Notes: generated by a model from the sequence alone, not told the origin. 64,000 nt of DNA from CAVPWP01 sp050789285 (GCF_050789285.1 NZ_JBOUVX010000004.1:124001-188000); one strand, 5' to 3'. Numbered from the stretch's first letter, positions 42,127-52,201 are shown. Numbers and translations are program-made.

Positions 42127-42975
42127 ATGCTTGACGACGCAGACGACATCCACCCGCTGTTTCACGGCGCGCCCTCGACAACCGAATTCCGCAAGCTGCG
42201 AAAGCGCATCGTCCGCGAAACCCGCGAGGCGATCGACCGCTACGGCATGGTCGAGCGAGGCGCGCGCTGGCTTGTCTGCCTGTCGGGCGGCAAGGACAGC
42301 TACACCCTTCTGGCCGCGCTTCACGAACTGAAGTGGCGCGGGCTTCTGCCGGTCGACATCCTGGCCTGCAACCTTGACCAGGGGCAGCCCGGGTTTCCCG
42401 CGACGGTCCTGCCCGAGTTCCTTGCGCGGATGGGCGTCCCGCACCGGATCGAGTATCAGGACACCTATTCCATCGTCGTCGACAAGGTGCCGCAGGGGCG
42501 GACCTACTGCGCGCTTTGCTCGCGCCTGCGTCGGGGAAACCTGTACCGGATCGCGCGCGAGGAAGGCTGCTCTGCCGTCGTGCTTGGCCATCACCGCGAC
42601 GACATCCTCGAAACCTTCTTCCTCAACCTGTTTCATGGCGGCAAGCTGGCCACGATGCCGCCAAAGCTTCTGAACGACGATGGCGACCTGTTCGTGCTTC
42701 GCCCCCTGGCCCACGTCGCGGAAGAGGATTGCGACCGTTTCGCGCGGTCGATGAACTATCCGATCATCCCCTGCGACCTTTGCGGCAGCCAGGACGGGCT
42801 TCAGCGCCAGGTGATCAAGTCCATGCTCGACGACTGGGAACGCCGGGCGCCCGGGCGGCGGCAAAAGATGTTCTCGGCCCTGATGAACGCGCGGCCCTCG
42901 CATCTTCTCGACCCGGGGCTTTTCGATTTCGCCGGCCTTGGCCGGCGCGACGACACGGCTGACCCCGACAGATAA
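42127..42975 (+). CDS. ttcA: tRNA 2-thiocytidine(32) synthetase
   Basis: ATP-dependent enzyme that thiolates cytidine 32 of certain tRNAs using a [4Fe-4S] cluster. 282 residues from the ATG at 42127. The PP-loop is VCLSGGKDSYTLLAAL; the Cys pairs are in TYCALCSRLRRGNLY and IPCDLCGSQDG; LGHHRDDILETFFLNLFHGG is the typical TtcA core. It stands alone between a lipoprotein and an EAL protein. Confidence 0.94.
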   Translation: MLDDADDIHPLFHGAPSTTEFRKLRKRIVRETREAIDRYGMVERGARWLVCLSGGKDSYTLLAALHELKWRGLLPVDILACNLDQGQPGFPATVLPEFLARMGVPHRIEYQDTYSIVVDKVPQGRTYCALCSRLRRGNLYRIAREEGCSAVVLGHHRDDILETFFLNLFHGGKLATMPPKLLNDDGDLFVLRPLAHVAEEDCDRFARSMNYPIIPCDLCGSQDGLQRQVIKSMLDDWERRAPGRRQKMFSALMNARPSHLLDPGLFDFAGLGRRDDTADPDR

Positions 42976-43087
42976 AATCCACGGCAAATCGGACCGCCCG
43001 GATTAACCGGCTGCTGACGTCCCGCGCCCTAGCGTGCCGGCGACCCGGGGGCATGGGGCCCGTCCGGACCTGCCCGAGGGGATGCCG

Positions 43088-44668
43088 ATGCCCGCCACCT
43101 CTGTCCGCCGTGGGGTGCGGCGCCTGAAATCCGCCATCCGCGCGCAGCTTCTTGCGCCACAGATCCTGGCCTTCCTGCCCGCGATGACGCTGGCGGCCTA
43201 TTGGGTGGGCGGGCAGACGGCGCTTCTGCTGCTGGCGCTGGTCGTGCCTGGGGTCTTTGCTTTCGGCGGGCTCTTCGGTCGCCAGCCGCCGCGTCGGACC
43301 GATGGCGCCACCGGCCTGCCCTTCCGTGAAGCGGCGGTGGCTGCGCTTGACGCCGGCCTGCAGGCCGCCGCCCGCGACGGACGGGCCGTGGGGGCGCTGG
43401 CGATCGCCCTCGACAGCCCTGACGACACTTTGGCCGCGTTGGACGACGATGGCCGCGCGACGGTTCTGCGCAGCCTGGGTGATCGGGTCGTCGGCGTCCT
43501 GCGCGACCGCGACGTGGTGGCGCGTTCGGGGGCCTGGGGCGTTGTGGCCGCCCTGCTCGACCTGCGCCGCGCCGACCGCGAGATGATGGTGCAGATCGCC
43601 CAGCGACTGCAGGATGCCATGGCCGAACCTGTCAGCGTCTCGGGCAGCCGGGTCTTCGTCACGGTTTCGGTGGGCTTCTGTCTGCCGGGCCGTCTTCCGG
43701 CGCCGGACGGCGCGCGCCTGATTGCAGGGGCGGAAGACGCCCTTGCTGCGGCCAGGGCCGCGGGGGGATCGACGGTGCGCGGCTGGGAGCCCTCGATGGC
43801 GGCGACCATACCCGCGCTGCCCGTCAGCGATGACGAGGTCTCCCGCGCCCTTGATGCGGGCGAGATCGGCCCCTGGGTCCAGCCGCAGGTCGCCGCCGCG
43901 GATGGGCGCATCCTGGGGTTCGAGGCGCTCGCGCGCTGGACACATCCGAAGCGCGGCATCGTCCTTCCGGCCGAGTTCCTGCCAAGGGTCAAGGCCGCAG
44001 GATTGTCGCGGCGGCTGTGCGACGTCATGCTCTACGGCGCGCTTCAGACCCTGCGGGGCTGGGACCGTGCCGGGCTCGAGGTGCCAGCAGTCTCGGTCAA
44101 CTTCACCCACGACGACCTTGCCGCTCCCGACCTGAGCGATCGCATCCGGTGGGAGCTTGACCGCTTCGACCTCGCGCCCGACCGGCTTGTGGTCGAGGTT
44201 CTCGAAACCGCGCTCTCGCCTGACGCCGAAGGCGTTGCCCGCACGTTGCGCCGCCTGCGCGACATGGGTTGCGGAATCGACCTTGACGATTTCGGCACCG
44301 GTCAGACCTCTATCGCGGGGTTGCGGCGGTTTGCGATCAGCCGGATCAAGATCGACCGGTCGCTTGTCGCCGGGCTTGATCGCGACGAACCGCAGCGCGA
44401 GGTCGCGGGCGCCATCGTCACGCTGGCCCGCGGCCTTGGCCTGGGCACGCTGGCCGAGGGCGTCGAACGCGTGGGCGAACGCGCCGCGCTGGTCGACCTT
44501 GGCTGCGACGCGGTGCAGGGCTTCGGGATCGCCCGGCCGATGCCCCCCGAAGAAGCGCCGGCATGGATCGTCGCCTGGCGCCAGCGCAACGGCCTTTCCG
44601 GCTTGCCGTGCGAAGATACCGCGCCTGCCGACCTTCACTTCCGGCGCACCACTGGGAAAACGGCTTGA
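43088..44668 (+). CDS. c-di-GMP phosphodiesterase, EAL with degenerate GGDEF region
   Basis: A 526-residue membrane-associated protein; two N-terminal hydrophobic segments (ILAFLPAMTLAAYWVG and LLLALVVPGVFAFGGLFG) precede a diguanylate-cyclase-like region without a GGDEF motif and a C-terminal EAL domain. The catalytic residues are present: FEALARW, SVNFTHDDL, EVLETALS, DLDDFGTGQTS, IKIDRSLV, and AEGVE. So the phosphodiesterase is probably active, and the GGDEF part may sense. GAGGGG precedes the ATG at 43088 by 6 bases. Confidence 0.88.
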   Translation: MPATSVRRGVRRLKSAIRAQLLAPQILAFLPAMTLAAYWVGGQTALLLLALVVPGVFAFGGLFGRQPPRRTDGATGLPFREAAVAALDAGLQAAARDGRAVGALAIALDSPDDTLAALDDDGRATVLRSLGDRVVGVLRDRDVVARSGAWGVVAALLDLRRADREMMVQIAQRLQDAMAEPVSVSGSRVFVTVSVGFCLPGRLPAPDGARLIAGAEDALAAARAAGGSTVRGWEPSMAATIPALPVSDDEVSRALDAGEIGPWVQPQVAAADGRILGFEALARWTHPKRGIVLPAEFLPRVKAAGLSRRLCDVMLYGALQTLRGWDRAGLEVPAVSVNFTHDDLAAPDLSDRIRWELDRFDLAPDRLVVEVLETALSPDAEGVARTLRRLRDMGCGIDLDDFGTGQTSIAGLRRFAISRIKIDRSLVAGLDRDEPQREVAGAIVTLARGLGLGTLAEGVERVGERAALVDLGCDAVQGFGIARPMPPEEAPAWIVAWRQRNGLSGLPCEDTAPADLHFRRTTGKTA

Positions 44669-44728
44669 CCTTTGCCGCCGCGAACGATTGAACCCCCGTG
44701 ATTCAATCTGCACAGGCGGTGGCGGGTG

Positions 44729-46570
44729 ATGGACGATCAGAACAAGAACCTGATTTTGGCGACGGCGCTCAGCTTTGCGGTGATCCTTGTCTGGTTCCTT
44801 CTTTTCCCGCCCGAAGAGCCCGTTCCCGTCGACACGCTGCCCCAGGCCACGGCAACGACCGAAGGCCCCGGCGCTGCCATCCCTGGCGCCGTGGTGCCCG
44901 GCGCCGACGCCGACAGCCCCGCCGTCATTCCCGGCGTCACGACACCCGGCGAAAGCCGTGATGCCGCCCTGGCCACCACCGCGCGCATCCCGATCCTGAC
45001 CGACCGTCTTGAAGGCTCGATCTCGCTGGTCGGCGGGCGGATCGACGACCTGTCGCTTAAGGATTATCGCGTCACGCTGGCCGACGATGCCCCGATCGTC
45101 ACGCTGCTGACGCCGCAAGGAACGGCCGGTGCCTACTACGCGCTCTTCGGCTGGTCGCCCGGCGGCGGGCTGACGACCGATGACGTGCCCAACATCGACA
45201 CGCCCTATACGCTCGAATCCGGCGACAGCCTTGCCCCCGGAAGGGACGTGACGCTTGTCTGGGACAACGGCGCCGGGCTTGTGTTCCGCCGCACCATCTC
45301 GCTTGACGACGACTACATGTTCACCATCACCCAGTCGGTGACGAACACGGGCGACAGCGCGGCCCGCGTGGCACCCTACGGCCTGATCGCCCGCCATGGT
45401 GAACCCGCCGACCTCAAGGGCTTCTTCATCCTCCACGAAGGCGTCATCCGCCAGACGGGCGAGAGGCTGGACGAGATCAAGTATTCCGATGTCCGCGATC
45501 TTGATCCCGATCCGCGCTGGGGGCCCGCGGCCGAGGTGATCGACATCTCCGGTAACGGCTGGATCGGCTTCACCGACCACTACTGGATGACCACCCTGAT
45601 CCCCGACGGGGATCAGTCCTTCACCTCGGCGGTGCAATATGATCCCGAGCGCGACGTCTTCCGGACGACCGCGCTTCTGCCGACGATGGAGGTCGCCCCC
45701 GGTGCGACGGCGGAAGTCACCCAGCGCCTGTTTGCAGGCGCGAAGGAATGGGAAACCATCCGCACCTACGAGCGCGAACAAGCCATCTATCGGTTCATCG
45801 ACTCGATCGACTGGGGCTGGTTCTACTTCCTGACGAAGCCGATCTTCTGGCTGTTGCACAACCTGAACGCCCTGATCGGCAACATGGGCTGGTCGATCAT
45901 CGCGCTGACGCTGATCATCAAGGCGCTGCTCTTCCCGCTGGCCTACAAGTCCTACGTCTCGATGGCGAAGATGAAGGAACTTCAGCCCGAGATGGAGAAG
46001 ATCAAGGAGCGTGCCGGCGACGACCGCCAGAAGCTCCAGACCGAGATGATGGAGCTTTACAAGAAGGAGAAGGTGAACCCTGCCTCGGGCTGTTTGCCGA
46101 TCCTGCTGCAGATCCCGATCTTCTTCTCGCTCTACAAGGTGATCTTCGTCACCATCGAACTTCGCCATGCGCCGTGGATCGGCTGGATCCGCGACCTGTC
46201 GGCACCGGACCCGTCGTCCTTTTGGAACCTTTGGGGCCTCCTGCCCTGGGCCGCGCCCGATCCGGGCTCGATCCTTGCGCTGATGTTCATCGGCATCATG
46301 CCGCTGATCCTCGGGATCTCGATGTGGCTGCAGCAGAAGCTGAACCCGGCACCGACGGATCCGACGCAGGCGATGATCTTCGCCTGGATGCCCTGGGTCT
46401 TCATGTTCATGCTGGGCAGCTTCGCGAGCGGCCTCGTGCTCTACTGGATCGCAAACAACACGATCACCTTCATCCAGCAGTACGCGATCATGCGCAGTCA
46501 GGGCTACAAGCCGGACGTCTTCGGCAACATTCTGTCGGGCTTCAAGCGCAAGGCGCCTGGCAAGGAATGA
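44729..46570 (+). CDS. yidC: membrane protein insertase YidC
   Basis: The 613-residue YidC/Oxa1 insertase integrates proteins into the inner membrane with or without SecYEG. MDDQNKNLILATALSFAVIL is the first membrane segment, then a large periplasmic domain (about residues 60-360) and the five-helix core beginning WFYFLTKPIFWLLHNLNALI. KEKVNPASGCLPILLQIPIF and the C-terminal SGLVLYWIANNTITF are family hallmarks. The following MOSC gene overlaps it by ATGA. Confidence 0.97.
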   Translation: MDDQNKNLILATALSFAVILVWFLLFPPEEPVPVDTLPQATATTEGPGAAIPGAVVPGADADSPAVIPGVTTPGESRDAALATTARIPILTDRLEGSISLVGGRIDDLSLKDYRVTLADDAPIVTLLTPQGTAGAYYALFGWSPGGGLTTDDVPNIDTPYTLESGDSLAPGRDVTLVWDNGAGLVFRRTISLDDDYMFTITQSVTNTGDSAARVAPYGLIARHGEPADLKGFFILHEGVIRQTGERLDEIKYSDVRDLDPDPRWGPAAEVIDISGNGWIGFTDHYWMTTLIPDGDQSFTSAVQYDPERDVFRTTALLPTMEVAPGATAEVTQRLFAGAKEWETIRTYEREQAIYRFIDSIDWGWFYFLTKPIFWLLHNLNALIGNMGWSIIALTLIIKALLFPLAYKSYVSMAKMKELQPEMEKIKERAGDDRQKLQTEMMELYKKEKVNPASGCLPILLQIPIFFSLYKVIFVTIELRHAPWIGWIRDLSAPDPSSFWNLWGLLPWAAPDPGSILALMFIGIMPLILGISMWLQQKLNPAPTDPTQAMIFAWMPWVFMFMLGSFASGLVLYWIANNTITFIQQYAIMRSQGYKPDVFGNILSGFKRKAPGKE

Positions 46571-47313
46571 CCGTCCGCCTCGCCCAGATCTGGCGTCATC
46601 CGCTGAAGGCGCTGGGGCGCGAGGGACTGTCCGAGGCAAGGCTCGAACCCGCGAAATGGCTCCCCTTCGACCGCCTCTGGGCGGTCGAGCACGCCGCCGC
46701 GAAGCCGGGCGACGGCTGGCGACCCAAGGCGAATTTCCTGCGCGGGGTCAGCGCGCCCGCCCTCATGGCGGTGACGGCGCGACTGGACGAGGTGGCACGC
46801 CGCCTGTCGCTCGATCATCCCGAGGCCGGGCGGGTCGAGATCGCGCCAGACGACCCTCGGGACTGGCCCATGTTTCTGGATTGGCTCACACGGATCTGGC
46901 CGGCCGATCTGCCCGCGCCCACCGCCGTCGCAGCGGCACGGGACGCGCACCTGACCGATGTGCCCGAGCCCTGGATCTCGATCAACGGGTTATCGAGTCA
47001 CCGCGCGGTCGAAGGCCGCGTCGGGCATCCGCTGTCGATCCACCGTTGGCGCGGCAACCTCTGGATCGATGGTCTTGCCCCCTGGGAAGAATTTGAATGG
47101 CCGGGGCGCGAGATCCGGATCGGCGCGGCCGTCCTGCGTGTCGAAGAGCGGATCACGCGCTGCAAGGCGACCATGGCCAACCCCGACACCGGGCGGCGGG
47201 ACGTCGACACGCTGGCCGCGTTGCGAAGCTGGGATCATCAGGATTTCGGCGTCTATGCGTCGGTCGTCGAAGGCGGCAAGGTCCGCCCCGGTGACAAGGT
47301 CGAGGTGCTCTGA
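46567..47313 (+). CDS. MOSC domain-containing protein
   Basis: A 248-residue protein with an N-terminal beta-barrel (MTVRLAQIWRHPLKALGREG) and a MOSC domain with its conserved Cys in EERITRCKATMANPDTGRRD. MOSC proteins handle molybdenum-cofactor-linked sulfur or molybdo-enzymes; the substrate here is not known. It overlaps yidC and is one base upstream of engB, in the yidC-engB-argB run. Confidence 0.88.
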   Translation: MTVRLAQIWRHPLKALGREGLSEARLEPAKWLPFDRLWAVEHAAAKPGDGWRPKANFLRGVSAPALMAVTARLDEVARRLSLDHPEAGRVEIAPDDPRDWPMFLDWLTRIWPADLPAPTAVAAARDAHLTDVPEPWISINGLSSHRAVEGRVGHPLSIHRWRGNLWIDGLAPWEEFEWPGREIRIGAAVLRVEERITRCKATMANPDTGRRDVDTLAALRSWDHQDFGVYASVVEGGKVRPGDKVEVL

Positions 47314-47314
47314 C

Positions 47315-47971
47315 ATGCCCGCTGACGCCCTGCCCTTTCCCGAAGCCGAGCCGTCGACCGAGGCCATCGAAGCTGGCCGCCTTCTGTTTGCCGGGCCGGT
47401 CACCTTCGTCAAGGGCGTCGTCGCCATGGACGGCCTGCCCCCGGCCGACCGGGTAGAGGTCTGTTTCGCCGGCCGCTCGAACGTCGGCAAGTCTAGCCTG
47501 ATCAACGCGCTGACCGGGCAAAAGGCGCTTGCGCGCGCCTCGAACACGCCGGGCCGCACGCAGGAAATCAACTTCTTCGCCGCAGGGGACAGCAAGTACC
47601 TGGTCGACCTGCCTGGCTATGGCTTCGCCAACGCGCCGGTCAAGGTGAAGGAACGCTGGCAGGCCCTGCTCAAGGCGTATCTCTCGGGCCGGCCCTCGCT
47701 GCGGCGCGCCTTCGTTCTGATCGACGCGCGGCATGGCGTGAAAGCCGTGGACGAAGAGATCCTCAAGTTGCTCGACCGCGCGGCGGTGACCTTTCAGTGC
47801 GTCCTGACGAAGGCCGACAAGGTGAAGGCGACCGAGCGCGACAAGGTGCTGGCGCAGGTCCGCGCGGCCCTTGCCAGGCATCCAGCCGCCTTCCCCGAGA
47901 TCGTCGTGACCTCGTCCGAGAAGGGCTGGGGCATCGACGCCCTGCGCGCCGTGGTCGCGACGCTGGAATAG
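47315..47971 (+). CDS. engB: ribosome biogenesis GTPase EngB (YihA/YsxC)
   Basis: A 218-residue GTPase required for 50S assembly. G1 is CFAGRSNVGKSSLINAL, G2 is TPGRTQEINFF, G3 is VDLPGYGFA, and G4 is LTKADKV. Usual length for alphaproteobacteria. It is directly after the MOSC gene. Confidence 0.96.
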   Translation: MPADALPFPEAEPSTEAIEAGRLLFAGPVTFVKGVVAMDGLPPADRVEVCFAGRSNVGKSSLINALTGQKALARASNTPGRTQEINFFAAGDSKYLVDLPGYGFANAPVKVKERWQALLKAYLSGRPSLRRAFVLIDARHGVKAVDEEILKLLDRAAVTFQCVLTKADKVKATERDKVLAQVRAALARHPAAFPEIVVTSSEKGWGIDALRAVVATLE

Positions 47972-48034
47972 CCGCGCTTGAGCGGCGGCACCCAAGGCGA
48001 TAAACGAAGCCCTGATGGCCCGGGGGGACCCAAG

Positions 48035-48904
48035 ATGAAAGCCCGCGATACGATGAACCGCGACTGGATTGCCACCGCCCGGACCCTGTCCGAGGCCCTG
48101 CCCTACCTTCAGCGCTATGACGGCGCGACGGTGGTCATCAAGTTCGGCGGCAATGCCATGGGCGACGACGCGGCCATGGACACCTTCGCACGCGACGTGG
48201 TGCTGATGCGGCAGGTCGGGGTGAACCCGGTGATCGTGCACGGCGGCGGCCCGATGATCAACGACATGCTCAAGCGGCTCGACATCCAGTCCGAGTTCGT
48301 GAACGGCAAGCGCGTGACCGATGCCGCCACCGTCGAGGTGGTCGAGATGGTGCTGTCCGGCCGCGTCAACAAGCGGATCGTTCAGGCGATCAACGCGCAG
48401 GGCGGGAAGGCCGTGGGCCTGTCGGGCAAGGACGCGAACCTGATGGTCTGCGAACCCGACGACCCAGCGCTTGGCTTCGTGGGCCGTCCGGTCGAGATGA
48501 ACCCCGCGTTCCTGCGCGCGCTGGCAGCCGCCGAGACGATCCCGGTCATCGCACCCATAGGCACTGGCCGCGCGGGCGAGACGTTCAACGTCAACGGGGA
48601 CACCGCCGCTGGCGCCATCGCCGCAAGCCTGAAGGCGGACCGCCTGCTTCTCTTGACCGACGTGGCCGGCGTGAAAAACGCCGACGGCGCGGTGGTGACC
48701 GAGCTGACCCCGGACCAGATCCGGGCGATGAAGGCCGACGGCACGATCCAGGGCGGCATGATCCCCAAGGTCGACACCGCGCTCGACGCGATTGAAGGCG
48801 GGGTCCGGGCCGTGGTCATCCTTGACGGGCGCGCGCCCAACGCCTGCCTCCTGGAGCTTTACACCGAGCATGGCGCCGGCAGCCTGATTCGCACCCCCCG
48901 GTGA
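48035..48904 (+). CDS. argB: acetylglutamate kinase
   Basis: Second step of arginine synthesis: phosphorylates N-acetylglutamate. 289 residues. VVIKFGGNAMGDDAAMDTFA and VNPVIVHGGGPMINDMLKRL are the nucleotide/substrate-binding glycine motifs; LTDVAGVKNADGAVVTELTP lies in the C-terminal half. The start at ATG 48035 (MKARDTMNRDWIATA) fits relatives; an ATG at 48053 is also possible. It overlaps the next gene at its stop (GTGA). Confidence 0.95.
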   Translation: MKARDTMNRDWIATARTLSEALPYLQRYDGATVVIKFGGNAMGDDAAMDTFARDVVLMRQVGVNPVIVHGGGPMINDMLKRLDIQSEFVNGKRVTDAATVEVVEMVLSGRVNKRIVQAINAQGGKAVGLSGKDANLMVCEPDDPALGFVGRPVEMNPAFLRALAAAETIPVIAPIGTGRAGETFNVNGDTAAGAIAASLKADRLLLLTDVAGVKNADGAVVTELTPDQIRAMKADGTIQGGMIPKVDTALDAIEGGVRAVVILDGRAPNACLLELYTEHGAGSLIRTPR

Positions 48905-49554
48905 CGCTGACCGACATCGATGCCTCGGCAGGACGCGAGGGGCTTGCCGTCTTCGGGGCCTTCCATCCCCGAGCCGGGGACGAGACGCCGGACGGCACCG
49001 GGACGCTTGTTCTTCTCGGACCTTCCGAACCCGGGTTCTGGCCACACGTGACGAAGGCGCCCGAGTTTCTCGACGGGGCGCCCGACCCGCTGGACCGCTG
49101 GTCGTCTCGGGTGATCGGGGATCTGGCCTGCGCCTTTGCGGCGACCGCGCTTTTTCCTTTCGGCGGCCCGCCTTTCAGGCCCTTCGTGCGTTGGGCCCTT
49201 GCGTCGGGCCGCGCCTGGCAGTCGCCCGTGACGCTACTTGTGCACGAGACGGCCGGCCTGATGCTGTCCTATCGCGGCGCGCTGGCCCTGACCGAGCGGC
49301 TGGAGTTGCCCGCGACACGGCCCGCCCGGCCCTGCGACACCTGCGCCGACCGGCCCTGCCTGACGGCCTGTCCCGTGCAGGCGCTTGCAAGCGGACATTA
49401 CGACGTCGCGGCCTGCCACGCCTTTCTGGATACCGACGCGGGACAGGCGTGCATGTCGCAGGGCTGTGATGTGCGGCGGTCTTGCCCAGTCAGCAGGAAT
49501 TACGGAAGGTTGCCACAGCAATCGGCATTTCACATGGCGCGCTTTCATCGATGA
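48901..49554 (+). CDS. 4Fe-4S ferredoxin-type protein of unknown role
   Basis: A 217-residue protein with GTG start overlapping argB. The C-terminal half has CDTCADRPCLTACPVQALAS, a Cys-rich cluster-binding motif, plus a later CDVRRSCPVS. The N-terminal part (LAVFGAFHPRAGDETPDGTG) is globular. It resembles the ferredoxin domain region of QueG-type proteins but lacks the rest; I would not assign the function. Followed by an overlapping phosphatase gene. Confidence 0.78.
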   Translation: MTLTDIDASAGREGLAVFGAFHPRAGDETPDGTGTLVLLGPSEPGFWPHVTKAPEFLDGAPDPLDRWSSRVIGDLACAFAATALFPFGGPPFRPFVRWALASGRAWQSPVTLLVHETAGLMLSYRGALALTERLELPATRPARPCDTCADRPCLTACPVQALASGHYDVAACHAFLDTDAGQACMSQGCDVRRSCPVSRNYGRLPQQSAFHMARFHR

Positions 49555-50057
49555 CACGGCAGCTTATCCTGACACGTCACGCGAAATCCAGTTGGGACGA
49601 TCCCCGTCTCGACGACCATGACCGCCCCTTGAACGGGCGGGGCCGGGCGTCGGCTGCCGCAATCGGGGACTGGCTGCGCGCGAAGGGCCACCTTCCCGAC
49701 GAAGTTCTGGTCTCGGGCGCGCGTCGCACGGTCGAAACCTGGGGGTGCATGGCGCCCACCATGCCTGCCGACGTCGTCATGCACAGCGAACCCGCGCTCT
49801 ATCACGCCGGACCGCAAGTCATGCTGAATGTGCTGCGAACCGCGAAGGCGCCGGTCGTCATGTTGATCGGCCACAATCCGGGCATCGCCGAGTTCGCGGA
49901 AAGGATCGTGTCCTCACCCCCAGCGCATCCGCGCTTCGCCGACTATCCGACAGCGGCGACGACGGTCATGGACTTCGACATCAACGACTGGCCCGCCGCC
50001 GATTGGGGCGGCGGCGCGGTGCGCGACTTCGTCGTACCGCGCGACCTGATCGGCTGA
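49551..50057 (+). CDS. SixA-like histidine phosphatase
   Basis: A 168-residue phosphoglycerate-mutase-fold phosphatase. The catalytic motif LTRHAKSSWDDP is at the N terminus, and the second catalytic histidine is in MLIGHNPGIAEFAER. SixA relatives dephosphorylate histidine residues of signalling or PTS-type proteins; the target here is unknown. It overlaps the ferredoxin-like gene by ATGA. Confidence 0.88.
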   Translation: MTRQLILTRHAKSSWDDPRLDDHDRPLNGRGRASAAAIGDWLRAKGHLPDEVLVSGARRTVETWGCMAPTMPADVVMHSEPALYHAGPQVMLNVLRTAKAPVVMLIGHNPGIAEFAERIVSSPPAHPRFADYPTAATTVMDFDINDWPAADWGGGAVRDFVVPRDLIG

Positions 50058-50080
50058 CTCGGGTCCCGCCGGCCCCCGGC

Positions 50081-50872
50081 CTAGTGGCCGAGGATCTGGC
50101 TCAGGAACAGCTTCGTGCGCTCGTGTTGCGGGTTTAGGAAGAATTCCTCGGGCTCGTTCTGTTCGACGATCTGGCCCGCATCCATGAAGATGACCCGGTT
50201 CGCCACCTGACGGGCGAAGCCCATTTCGTGTGTGACACAGAGCATCGTCATGCCTTCCTCGGCCAGCTCGACCATGGTGTCGAGCACTTCCTTGATCATC
50301 TCGGGATCGAGTGCCGAGGTCGGCTCGTCAAACAGCATGATCCGGGGCTTCATGCACAGCGACCGCGCGATCGCCACCCGCTGCTGCTGGCCGCCCGACA
50401 ACTGGCCAGGGTACTTCAGCGCCTGCTCGGGGATCTTGACCTTTTCAAGGAAGTGCATCGCGGTCTCTTCAGCTTCCCGCTTCGGGATCTTGCGAACCCA
50501 GATCGGCGCCAGCGTGCAGTTCTCGAGGATCGTGAGGTGCGGGAAGAGGTTGAAGTGCTGGAACACCATCCCGACTTCCGAGCGGATCTTGTCGATGTTC
50601 TTGAGGTCCGACGACAGCTCGGTGCCGTCCACCATGATGCTGCCCGACTGGTGCTCCTCAAGCCGGTTGATGCAGCGGATCAGAGTCGACTTCCCCGAAC
50701 CCGACGGGCCCGCGATGACGATCCTTTCCCCCCGGTACACCGTCAGGTCGATGTCGCGCAGCACGTGGAACGTGCCGTACCACTTGTTCATCTTGGTGAT
50801 CTGGACCGCGACTTCATCCGACACACGCATCTGGCTGCGGTCGATTTCGCGGTCGATGGCGAGTTCTGACAT
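50081..50872 (-). CDS. aapP: general L-amino acid ABC transporter ATPase
   Basis: ATP-hydrolysing subunit of the Aap amino-acid importer. 263 residues from the ATG at 50872. Walker A is VIAGPSGSGKSTLIRCINRL, signature PGQLSGGQQQRVAIARSLC, and Walker B MLFDEPTSALDPEM. It belongs to the polar amino-acid class. Last gene of the aapJQMP operon. Confidence 0.95.
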   Translation of the reverse strand: MSELAIDREIDRSQMRVSDEVAVQITKMNKWYGTFHVLRDIDLTVYRGERIVIAGPSGSGKSTLIRCINRLEEHQSGSIMVDGTELSSDLKNIDKIRSEVGMVFQHFNLFPHLTILENCTLAPIWVRKIPKREAEETAMHFLEKVKIPEQALKYPGQLSGGQQQRVAIARSLCMKPRIMLFDEPTSALDPEMIKEVLDTMVELAEEGMTMLCVTHEMGFARQVANRVIFMDAGQIVEQNEPEEFFLNPQHERTKLFLSQILGH

Positions 50873-50884
50873 CAAAGGATCTCC

Positions 50885-52201
50885 TTACCGATGCTCGCGA
50901 CGCAGCTTGCGTTCGAGGTAAAGCGAATACTGCCCCATGGTGAAGCAGAAGGCGAAGAACAGAAGCCCGATGAAGACGAAAAGCTCCCAGTAGATACCAT
51001 TCCACTCGGTCGTGGCGCGGATCGAGTTCGTCAGCCCGATCGGGTCGAGAAGCCCGATGAAGACCACAAGCGTCGTGTCCTTGAAAAGCCCGATGAAGGT
51101 GTTCACGATCCCGGGGATCGAGATCTTCAGCGCCTGCGGAAGGATGATCAGGCGCATCGACTTCCAGTAGTCGAGGCCAAGTGCATCTGCTGCTTCGTAT
51201 TGCCCGCGTGGAAGGGCCGCCAGCCCGCCCCGGACGACTTCCGCGATATAGGCCGAGGCGAAGAGCGTGACCATGATGATGACGCGCAGCATCAGGTCGA
51301 AGTTCGTCCCCGGCGGCAGGAAGTAGTTGAGCAGAAGCGAGGCGGTGAAAAGCCACACGATCAGCGGCACGCCCCGGATCACCTCGATGAAGAAGACGCA
51401 GGTCTTGTTGATGATCAGCATGTTCGACTGGCGTCCAAGCGCCAGAAGGATGCCCAGCGGCAGCGACAGGGTGATCCCCGCGATCCCGATGATCAGCGCC
51501 AGCATGAAGCCGCCGATGTCGTTCGTCTCGACCGGGGTCAGCGCGATCGGGACGATCGCGTCGAGAGCCGACTTCACCGGCAGGTCGAGGAACAGCCAGT
51601 AGACGACCGGCAGAAGCAGGGCTGCGATCGTGCCGACCAGCGCCCCGGCCAGGCGCCCGACGAAGGTAAACGCAGCCCAGCCCACGGCGAAGCCCAGCGC
51701 CACGCTGACGGCGCCCCAGATTGACCCGCCCCAGATCAGCCAGAAGACCACGAACGGCGCCGCCAGCGACAGCCACATCGTCTTGCGCGGCAGTTCGGGG
51801 AAAAGAACAGGCATCACGGCCAGCAGGAAGACCACGAAGGCCAGGATCGGCCGCCAGTACAGCTCGGGCGGATAGAACCCGAAGATGAGCTGAGGCCAGC
51901 GTTCCGCGATGACCGCCCAGCAGGCCGCCGAGGCGTCGGGCCCAAGGGTGGCGTCACGGATCTGGCGGCATTCGTTCAGCGAACCGGCGTTCCAGATGCC
52001 ATTGATGGCCCAGGGCAGCACATGGCTCAGGGCCCACCAGATCACGTAAAGCGAGACCACGGTCAGCAGGATGTTGAGCCAGCCCGAGAACATGTTCTCG
52101 CGCACCCATTTGAAGATCCCCGATTCCGTCAGCGGCGGGTCCTGAGGTTCGATCATCGTGTCGCGCGCGAAGGCGACAGTCTGTGCGTGGGTGTCGCTCA
52201 T
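50885..52201 (-). CDS. aapM: general L-amino acid ABC transporter permease
   Basis: A 438-residue permease with an extended N-terminal region and about eight membrane segments; the EAA loop core is PRGQYEAADALGLDYWKSMR. It forms the channel with AapQ. It is separated from AapQ by one base and precedes AapP by 12. Confidence 0.94.
   Translation of the reverse strand: MSDTHAQTVAFARDTMIEPQDPPLTESGIFKWVRENMFSGWLNILLTVVSLYVIWWALSHVLPWAINGIWNAGSLNECRQIRDATLGPDASAACWAVIAERWPQLIFGFYPPELYWRPILAFVVFLLAVMPVLFPELPRKTMWLSLAAPFVVFWLIWGGSIWGAVSVALGFAVGWAAFTFVGRLAGALVGTIAALLLPVVYWLFLDLPVKSALDAIVPIALTPVETNDIGGFMLALIIGIAGITLSLPLGILLALGRQSNMLIINKTCVFFIEVIRGVPLIVWLFTASLLLNYFLPPGTNFDLMLRVIIMVTLFASAYIAEVVRGGLAALPRGQYEAADALGLDYWKSMRLIILPQALKISIPGIVNTFIGLFKDTTLVVFIGLLDPIGLTNSIRATTEWNGIYWELFVFIGLLFFAFCFTMGQYSLYLERKLRREHR

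Noticed and set aside
42815..46639. A very long minus-strand open frame (over 1200 codons) opposite the EAL protein and yidC.
   Set aside because: It is the antisense shadow of high-GC genes; it is His/Arg/Asp-rich without domains, and the plus-strand genes are secure.
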